From: Akkermansia muciniphila
GTDB lineage: Bacteria; Pseudomonadota; Gammaproteobacteria; Burkholderiales; Burkholderiaceae_C
Length of the DNA stretch: 11,417 nucleotides
Direction of reading: 5' to 3'
Assembly: GCA_943327015.2 (NCBI GenBank)
Contig: CALPVM020000039.1
Coordinates: 1 to 11,417 of the forward strand
Shown here in pieces: positions 7,501 through 11,417 of the stretch. A program made the translations under genes and the position numbers. The number at the start of each line of letters is the position of its first letter. Within the stretch, counting starts at the first letter, position 1. Under the pieces are notes generated by a model. The model was not told the origin of the DNA. It saw only the letters and a list, made by a program, of their open reading frames with translations, and searched no databases.

Positions 7501-8127
7501 GGGGTTGTTAAAATTACAGACACTACTGTTATCAATACAGGTGAAAGTACAATTTTACCTACCACCCTAGTGACACAGACCATTGCATCAACACCACTCG
7601 TTGATGGCGGAACTTCGTACTTTACTTCCAGTAACAACCCCGTGGATTATGATGGCAAACCTGCTGTAGTAGGTCCGCCTGCGCAAGAAGCTGTGGCTGC
7701 CAAACGGGGTTGGCACCTAGACTTTCCGCTATCAGGTCAGCGCGCATTGCAAAATATTCGCAGTTTTTCAGGGCAAAAAATACTGGTGCAAAGCGTAATT
7801 CCCAAAATTGGCGGTGGAACAGCGGTTGAAACCTGTTCAGCCTCTGCCACCACGGAAAGAAGCTTTCAAGCGGTGCTAAATATGTTTACAGGGGCTCCGC
7901 CAAGTGCGCCTGCGTACACCTTTACCGACAAAGATACGTTTACCAAAGAAATTTCAAAAACTGTAACCATGGTAGAAAGTGGCGCGGGTGACACAACTAT
8001 TATCCGCAGTGAAAACAAAACCAAGTTGCTGTCCTCCAACTGCCCCTCTGGCCAAGTTTGCAGTGCTAAGGACTTCAACCCTGGCAACTACTCTGGTATC
8101 CGTGCCGGCTTTCGGCAACTGCAATAA
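4600..8127 (+). CDS. pilY1: Type IV pilus tip adhesin / assembly protein PilY1
   Basis: The protein has 1175 residues. A signal peptide is visible: basic start, hydrophobic VAVACSICMAGNLAWA, likely cut after AWA. The N-terminal part is a von Willebrand A domain with the MIDAS triad DxSxS at Asp57, Ser59, Ser61 and a later FMTDG block. The C-terminal half is the PilY1 beta-propeller, with IYIGANDGMLHGFSATTGEE, the repeat-like GGKGYFVLDVTDP, and a calcium loop DINGDGKVD at about residues 860-868 (DxNxDGxxD). An RGD triplet lies at 590-592 within NFIRGDRTKEAS, ahead of the conserved 'LGDVVNS' block. In Pseudomonas and Neisseria, PilY1/PilC caps the pilus, controls extension and retraction through calcium, and mediates adhesion. 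Size and domain order are normal for the family. Confidence 0.93.
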   Translation: MQQTRVYPKKFKCHHVAVACSICMAGNLAWAGPINFSQIPAGNGGREPAPNVIISVDDSGSMAWDITTDNTTSNVANRKITLLKQALKAQFGDGTANSGNIPDGRIRLAWQGMNRTNSLTLGATNAMKPFSGTHRVNFNTYIDGLTASGGTPSIDMMKNVFNYMRSPAGRHSPWADNPGTDQTTPYLSCRRTYHVFMTDGAWNSQLDTDRVGTKGDSSTQTLPDGKSYNPSTNIELRIYKDIYGDGDVNYKTTKAHTLSDFAFRNWATDLQDGTNSTQAMQNKIKPLYKVPTTEYIWNTPPISPTTPCTDANGCTALTDYWNPKNNPATWQHVTQYTIGFGLGAVNWPYVAADGSRRTQTGFIAGRKTPVEWDYNNASSDTYGGDYQRLVRGTLVWPDVRSYDTSPATTDTSSLDPLSSEQDQRTVELWHAAINGRGKYYPAKTAAALTDAFKDILDTVIKDTSSPLVSISTSSSYLRSGLNAYIAGYNATRYSGSLTARPIDSTTGAIGSSESWDAAKKLDELSSTSLNNRLVLSYGLVGTPPVTTGFQWKAASATSISNLPALHQAPLNKNSAGTADNKGVDRVNFIRGDRTKEASKGGTLRDRDSRLGDVVNSNIWYTGKPSSGYTADNYATFRSELSGGGTSPTQLGGRTPMIYIGANDGMLHGFSATTGEEKIAYIPQGIAQGALRDLTDSDSATRPYLHRYFVDGSPFTGDFYDKANSKWRTYLVGTLAAGGKGYFVLDVTDPAEFVHTNSSVGNLVIMDTTATADADIGHIFSPPVMDEAVANMSRQIVKLNDSRWATVLGNGYSSSNEAPVLLIQYLDGSRELVKISPCSQPTSGTCNYKGDNGLSSPQLIDINGDGKVDIAYAGDLKGNLWKFDLTSATSSEWKTSFGGKPFFVAKRGTASAPITQAFTTAPYWMPHPKGGIMLAVGTGRNLTDTDRATTSTESVYALYDNSSFKVEQGVVKITDTTVINTGESTILPTTLVTQTIASTPLVDGGTSYFTSSNNPVDYDGKPAVVGPPAQEAVAAKRGWHLDFPLSGQRALQNIRSFSGQKILVQSVIPKIGGGTAVETCSASATTERSFQAVLNMFTGAPPSAPAYTFTDKDTFTKEISKTVTMVESGAGDTTIIRSENKTKLLSSNCPSGQVCSAKDFNPGNYSGIRAGFRQLQ

Positions 8128-8153
8128 TTCAAAACTGACAACATCTTTGAAAT

Positions 8154-8591
8154 ATGAAAAGTAAAACATTTATTCTTCGTTCGCTAGGTCAAGGCTTTAC
8201 CCTGATAGAACTCATGATTACCGTTGCGATTATTGGTGTTTTAGCCAGCATTGCGTTGCCTAGCTACAACGAGTATATTCAACGTACACACCGTGCCCAT
8301 GCCAAAGCAACTCTGCTTCAAGTAGCTCAATGGATGGAGCGTGCATCTACAGCGACCGGTTCCTATCCCGCCAATTCCGCTGTGCCGGCCTCTTTAGTGG
8401 CCGTAGAGGGTGGGCGTTATACAGTAACTGTCACCTCAACCAACGGTACTTTTGCATTGACAGCCACCCGTAAGCCAGGCACCGGGCAAGCTAACGACAA
8501 ATGTGGCGACTTCACGTTGGATCAAGCCAACAATCGCGGCAATACCAATTTGGCAACTGGAGCCACCGTACCAGACTGCTGGAACAGGTAA
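8154..8591 (+). CDS. pilE: PilE-type minor pilin of type IV pili
   Basis: The protein has 145 residues. The leader is cut after Gly14 and the mature protein begins FTLIELMITVAIIGVLASIALPSYNEYI, with Glu at mature position 5. After the helix, RTHRAHAKATLLQVAQWMER and the YPAN..VP block match the short pilin, PilE-like, encoded after pilY1 in Burkholderiales and Pseudomonas minor-pilin operons. Two Cys, 117 and 142, bracket the C-terminal D-region (KCGDFTLDQANNRG ... VPDCWNR), as in pilins with a C-terminal disulfide loop. It lies 26 bases after pilY1 with no clear ribosome binding site, and its stop is 6 bases before ribD. It could be mistaken for a major pilin, but its place in the cluster favours a minor one. 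Confidence 0.87.
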   Translation: MKSKTFILRSLGQGFTLIELMITVAIIGVLASIALPSYNEYIQRTHRAHAKATLLQVAQWMERASTATGSYPANSAVPASLVAVEGGRYTVTVTSTNGTFALTATRKPGTGQANDKCGDFTLDQANNRGNTNLATGATVPDCWNR

Positions 8592-8597
8592 CTGCCT

Positions 8598-9707
8598 TTG
8601 ATTACCACTGCTCTGCTAGCCGCAGGTGAGGCATTAACACTTTCTAACCCCAACCCCCGCGTAGGCTGTGTCCTCACCGCCCCCGACGGTACCCTATTAG
8701 GCCAGGGCCACACCCAACGTACCGGCGGACCCCATGCTGAAGTAATGGCACTGCGCGATGCACAACAGCAAGGCCATTCTGTACAAGGAGCCACTGCCTA
8801 CGTTACGCTAGAGCCCTGCTCTCACCATGGCCGCACAGGTCCGTGTTGCGATGCACTTATTAAGGCCGGTATACGCAAAGTTGTAGCTTCACTGCCCGAC
8901 CCCAACCCATTGGTGGCGGGTCAGGGCTTTGGGCGTCTGCGTGCTGCAGGTATTTCCGTTGAAATAGGCGCGGGCGCTGCAGAATCGCGCGAACTCAACA
9001 TTGGTTTTTTTAGCCGAATGCTGCGCAAAACGCCTTGGGTACGCTTAAAAGTGGCTGCATCGCTAGACGGAACCACCGCGCTGCACAATGGCAACAGCCA
9101 ATGGATTACCGGTGAAGCTGCACGCACCGATGGCCACGCATGGCGTGCCCGCGCCTGCGCTATTTTGACAGGCTCTGGCACCGTTCTTAAAGACAACCCG
9201 CGTCTGGATGTTCGCCTAGTACACTCTGAGCGCCAACCCCATGTGGTGGTGGTAGACGGCCAGTTACAAACCCCGCCGACTGCTGCGTTGTTTGCGGCAG
9301 AGCGCAAAGTTTTTATTTACACCACACAAACCAATAGCCCCCAAGCCGCGGCATTGCAGGCGCGTGGCGCCACCCTGATTGCGATGCCGCATACCGACGC
9401 AAACGGCCACGTCACCGGTAAGGTAGATTTAAAAGCCATGCTGCATGATTTGGCTCAGCGCGAGGTAAACGAGCTGCACGTAGAAGCTGGCCACACCCTG
9501 AACGGCGCATTGTTGCAAGCGGGCTTGGTGGATGAGCAGCTGGTGTACTTAGCCCCTTTGCTACTGGGCACTGGTGCCGGCATGGCACGCATGGCACCTC
9601 TAACCGAGCTGGTGCAAGGCACAACGCTGCAATTTAAATCTTGTACTATGGTAGGTCAAGATTTGCGTATTATTGCGCGGGGTAAGGACCGCGATATTTT
9701 TTATTAA
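8598..9707 (+). CDS. ribD: Bifunctional riboflavin biosynthesis protein RibD
   Basis: This is a 369-residue, near full-length RibD. It performs deamination of the pyrimidine intermediate made by RibA and then reduction of its ribose side chain with NADPH, in the cytoplasm. The N-terminal deaminase has NPNPRVGCV (17-25), the zinc ligands His46 and the pair Cys74/Cys83 (PCSHHGRTGPC), and the catalytic Glu48 (HAE). The C-terminal reductase starts near residue 147, with KVAASLDGTTAL and SQWIT (167-171), and ends with VEAGHTLNGALLQAGLVDE. There is no usable ATG: the first in-frame Met follows HAE. The likely start is TTG 8598, 6 bases after the pilE stop and in the same frame; CTG 8592 or ATT 8601 are alternatives. 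E. coli RibD has only about five more residues at this end. Confidence 0.92.
   Translation: MITTALLAAGEALTLSNPNPRVGCVLTAPDGTLLGQGHTQRTGGPHAEVMALRDAQQQGHSVQGATAYVTLEPCSHHGRTGPCCDALIKAGIRKVVASLPDPNPLVAGQGFGRLRAAGISVEIGAGAAESRELNIGFFSRMLRKTPWVRLKVAASLDGTTALHNGNSQWITGEAARTDGHAWRARACAILTGSGTVLKDNPRLDVRLVHSERQPHVVVVDGQLQTPPTAALFAAERKVFIYTTQTNSPQAAALQARGATLIAMPHTDANGHVTGKVDLKAMLHDLAQREVNELHVEAGHTLNGALLQAGLVDEQLVYLAPLLLGTGAGMARMAPLTELVQGTTLQFKSCTMVGQDLRIIARGKDRDIFY
9626..9651 (+). repeat. Direct repeat copy 1 (ribD 3' end)
   Basis: This segment of ribD encodes LQFKSCTMV and is matched at 23 of 26 positions by 9758-9783, exactly 132 bases downstream. The inner 19 bases (9633-9651) match at 18 positions. 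Confidence 0.7.
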
Positions 9708-9757
9708 TACCTGTCAAACAAGCGGTTGTTTTTAGCTAAATTCGTGGCCAATGTTCT

Positions 9758-9783
9758 GCTGCGGTTTAAATCTTGTACCATGG
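9758..9783 (+). repeat. Direct repeat copy 2 (remnant of a ribD C-terminus)
   Basis: This matches 9626-9651 at 23 of 26 bases. Translated in the same phase as ribD, 9753-9803 gives LLRFKSCTMAVNDIF followed by a stop. This resembles the RibD ending LQFKSCTMVGQDL...DIF. It therefore looks like a leftover of a second ribD 3' end, from a local duplication or recombination, and not a random match. Confidence 0.55.
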
Positions 9784-9818
9784 CGGTAAACGACATTTTC
9801 TAGCAGCACACTCATAGC

Positions 9819-9822
9819 AAGG
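9819..9822 (+). promoter_or_regulatory. Ribosome binding site of ribE
   Basis: AAGG lies 9 bases before the ATG at 9832, the start that gives the family's conserved MFTGI beginning. Confidence 0.5.
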
Positions 9823-9831
9823 CATCTTTTC

Positions 9832-10458
9832 ATGTTCACAGGTATCATCACCGGCGTAGGCCACATTACAGAAGTCAATACATTGGGCGAAAGCACAGCG
9901 CATGGCAAACGTCTTACCATTCAATGTCCCGCAGGATACCTGGATGATGTAGGCTTGGGCGACAGCATTGCCCTCAACGGCGCCTGCATGACAGTTACTA
10001 CCATAGATGCAGCAGCGCATACTTTTACCATCGACATTTCGGCAGAGTCATTGAATAAAACATCAGGACTAAACACTACCGGAACCATCAACCTAGAAAA
10101 AGCCCTACGCGCCAATGATCGGCTTGGTGGTCACTTGGTATCGGGCCATGTAGATGGGCTGGGTTGCGTAACCCACTTTGCAGAAGTTGGAGAAAGCTGG
10201 GAGTTGCGCATACTTGCACCCCAAGAGCTTGCCAAATATTTGGCATTTAAGGGCTCTATTACCGTCAATGGAGTGAGCCTGACTGTCAACCGCATTAATG
10301 ACACCTCTCAAGGCTGCGAGATCAGCATCAACCTGATTCCGCATACCATCACCAACACCGCCCTGCACTGCTTGCAGGCTGGGGCTAATGTCAATCTCGA
10401 GATAGATTTGATAGCGCGGTATTGCGAGAGGATGTTAGACAGTGTAAAAAGCAAGTAA
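9832..10458 (+). CDS. ribE: Riboflavin synthase, alpha subunit
   Basis: The protein has 208 residues and starts MFTGIITGVG, the near-universal start of riboflavin synthase. It joins two molecules of 6,7-dimethyl-8-ribityllumazine, giving riboflavin and returning one pyrimidine, in the cytoplasm as a trimer. Two lumazine-binding repeats are visible: the first with LNGACMTV (48-55), the second with VNGVSLTV (145-152). Conserved blocks RLGGHLVSGHVDG (97-109) and NLIPHTITNT (167-176) lie where expected. Length fits the usual 200-220. It follows ribD on the same strand after 124 bases, consistent with a riboflavin operon, though a separate promoter in that gap is possible. The gene is named ribC in some species. 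Confidence 0.95.
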   Translation: MFTGIITGVGHITEVNTLGESTAHGKRLTIQCPAGYLDDVGLGDSIALNGACMTVTTIDAAAHTFTIDISAESLNKTSGLNTTGTINLEKALRANDRLGGHLVSGHVDGLGCVTHFAEVGESWELRILAPQELAKYLAFKGSITVNGVSLTVNRINDTSQGCEISINLIPHTITNTALHCLQAGANVNLEIDLIARYCERMLDSVKSK

Positions 10459-10511
10459 GGCATCCATTAGTCCTGTTTTATTTTGCTTTGGTTCAAAATT
10501 AAGTGTCTACC

Positions 10512-10528
10512 ATTGACTTCAAGTCAAT
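10512..10528. promoter_or_regulatory. Perfect 17-base palindrome upstream of the OGT-like gene
   Basis: ATTGACTT and AAGTCAAT flank a central C, giving 8-base arms. It ends 17 bases before the ATG at 10546. It could be an operator for a dimeric regulator, or an mRNA hairpin (7-base stem, TCA loop) near the ribosome binding site. There is no T-run after it, so a terminator for ribE is unlikely. Confidence 0.4.
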
Positions 10529-10545
10529 AAACCACCGAAGCGACC

Positions 10546-11417
10546 ATGAACCAGCCTGATTCAGAACACGATATTGCAGACAAACTATTGCACAAAGGTG
10601 ATTATTCAGAAGCATTCAAAATATTCAACGGCATAGTATGTAAAAACCCGAATGATATTCGGGGTTGGGTTGGGATCGGCATGTACATGATCATGACCCT
10701 CCAGTTCAACGAGGCTAGGGCAAACTTTGAGTTTATTATTCAACAAGAACCCAACCATGCACTAGCCTGGTACGGTTTAGCCCAGACCCATTACAACATG
10801 GGCAACAGTTATGAAGCCTGCAAAGCAATAGATCAAGCATCGTCTATTGCTCCCAATAGCTCATCTATACAACTATTTAGGGCAATATGCTATGCAGCAC
10901 TTGGTGCAACGCCAGAACAGGTATGCGAACTTTTTAAATGCTGGGGTGAATGCTTCTCAGACCCCATAACTGACAGTTCACCCCAATTTTCTGCACCAGA
11001 GTACAACGAACAAAATATCAATAAAAAGTTAAAAATTGGGTATGTATCTGCAGACTTAAGATTTCATCCTGTAGCATTTTTTATGGAGCCTGTAGTTGCA
11101 AAACATAACAAATCCACTTGTGAAATTTATGTTTTTAACAACTACTCCAGCAAAGACAGCTACTCCAATCGAATAGAAAGCTACGTTGATCACTGGTTTG
11201 ACATTTACGACAAAACAGATGACGAAGTCTATGCGCTAATCAAAGAAAACTCCATAGACATACTCATTGACTTATCGGGTCACACCATGGGAAACAGACT
11301 GTCTGTGTTTGCAAGGCGTGCTGCCCCGGTTCAGGCAACATGGCTGGGGTATATGTACCCAACGGGAATGAAAGCGATTGACTACAGAATTACAAGCTTT
11401 GAGCTTGCTCCTCCTGG
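10546..11417 (+). CDS. TPR protein with O-GlcNAc transferase (SPINDLY/GT41) domain, partial
   Basis: The frame from the ATG at 10546 is open to the right edge (290 codons), so the C-terminal UDP-sugar-binding half is missing. Residues about 9-109 form three TPR-like helical pairs (GDYSEAFKIF, LQFNEARANF, GNSYEACKAI with P at repeat ends). Residues 160 onward match the start of the GT41 catalytic domain: KLKIGYVSADLRFHPVAFFMEPV, then IDILIDLSGHTMGNR and RRAAPVQATWLGYMYPTG. His174 aligns with the HP of human OGT (His498). Bacterial members are cytoplasmic and in a few cases modify flagellin or other surface proteins with sugars; the substrate here is unknown. It starts 87 bases after ribE, preceded by a palindrome and only a weak ribosome binding site. 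Confidence 0.88.
   Translation, partial: MNQPDSEHDIADKLLHKGDYSEAFKIFNGIVCKNPNDIRGWVGIGMYMIMTLQFNEARANFEFIIQQEPNHALAWYGLAQTHYNMGNSYEACKAIDQASSIAPNSSSIQLFRAICYAALGATPEQVCELFKCWGECFSDPITDSSPQFSAPEYNEQNINKKLKIGYVSADLRFHPVAFFMEPVVAKHNKSTCEIYVFNNYSSKDSYSNRIESYVDHWFDIYDKTDDEVYALIKENSIDILIDLSGHTMGNRLSVFARRAAPVQATWLGYMYPTGMKAIDYRITSFELAPP

Larger units (their letters stand above)
9708..9831 (+). other. ribD-ribE intergenic region with weak hairpin and copied ribD fragment
   Basis: This 124-base gap holds a weak hairpin at 9716-9731 (AAACAA, loop GCGG, TTGTTT) followed by T bases. It might be a poor terminator, but the stem is short and AT-rich. It also holds the second copy of the ribD 3' repeat and the ribE ribosome binding site. 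I see no FMN riboswitch elements, and the gap seems too short for one. Confidence 0.4.

Noticed and set aside
7209..7637. Minus-strand open frame of 142 codons
   Set aside because: It is antisense to the pilY1 propeller region, lacks a ribosome binding site and resembles no family I know.
8921..9307. Minus-strand open frame of 128 codons
   Set aside because: It is antisense to ribD, whose domains are certain. The Arg/Ser/Ala-rich text is typical of a shadow frame.
9708..9831. FMN riboswitch upstream of ribE
   Set aside because: The gap is only 124 bases, contains a ribD tail copy and shows none of the conserved RFN element blocks.
10459..10545. Intrinsic terminator after ribE
   Set aside because: The T-rich stretch after ribE has no stem before it, and the palindrome at 10512-10528 is not followed by a T-run.

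Overview
This window looks like a chromosomal segment of a betaproteobacterium, most likely of the order Burkholderiales. The reasons are the gene order fimT-pilV-pilW-pilX-pilY1-pilE, its abutment to ribD-ribE, and a SPINDLY/OGT-type TPR glycosyltransferase nearby. By eye the GC content is near 50%. The taxonomic placement is inference, not something the bases prove.

Layout. (1) Positions 1-1087, minus strand: two minor-pilin genes, pilV then pilW. The pilW gene runs off the left edge, so this is the start of one minor-pilin operon. (2) Positions 1088-1761: a 670-base stretch with no intact gene. On the minus strand it holds a heavily decayed, internally deleted IS3-family transposase (orfB) remnant at about 1328-1659, plus a cluster of nested inverted repeats at 1277-1308. 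(3) Positions 1762-8591, plus strand: a second, divergent and apparently complete minor-pilin operon, fimT-pilV-pilW-pilX-pilY1-pilE. The first four genes overlap by 4-14 bases. (4) Positions 8598-10458, plus strand: riboflavin genes ribD and ribE, with ribD only 6 bases after the pilE stop. (5) Position 10546 to the right edge, plus strand: the N-terminal 290 codons of a TPR-containing O-GlcNAc-transferase-like protein.

How the genes work together. FimT, PilV, PilW, PilX and PilE carry the prepilin-peptidase leader and hydrophobic helix of type IV pilus minor pilins. In studied systems these form, with PilY1, a priming complex at the pilus tip. The PilY1 here has a signal peptide, a von Willebrand A MIDAS motif, an RGD triplet and a C-terminal propeller with a calcium loop, as in adhesin-type PilY1. 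RibD (deaminase/reductase) and RibE (riboflavin synthase) supply two steps of riboflavin synthesis. Their closeness to pilE suggests shared transcription, not shared function.

No clearly new system was found. The points that most deserve a second look are the IS3 scar between two divergent minor-pilin sets (one lacking fimT), the non-ATG start of ribD directly behind pilE in the same frame, a copied fragment of the ribD 3' end downstream of ribD, and the OGT-like gene next to a pilus locus.
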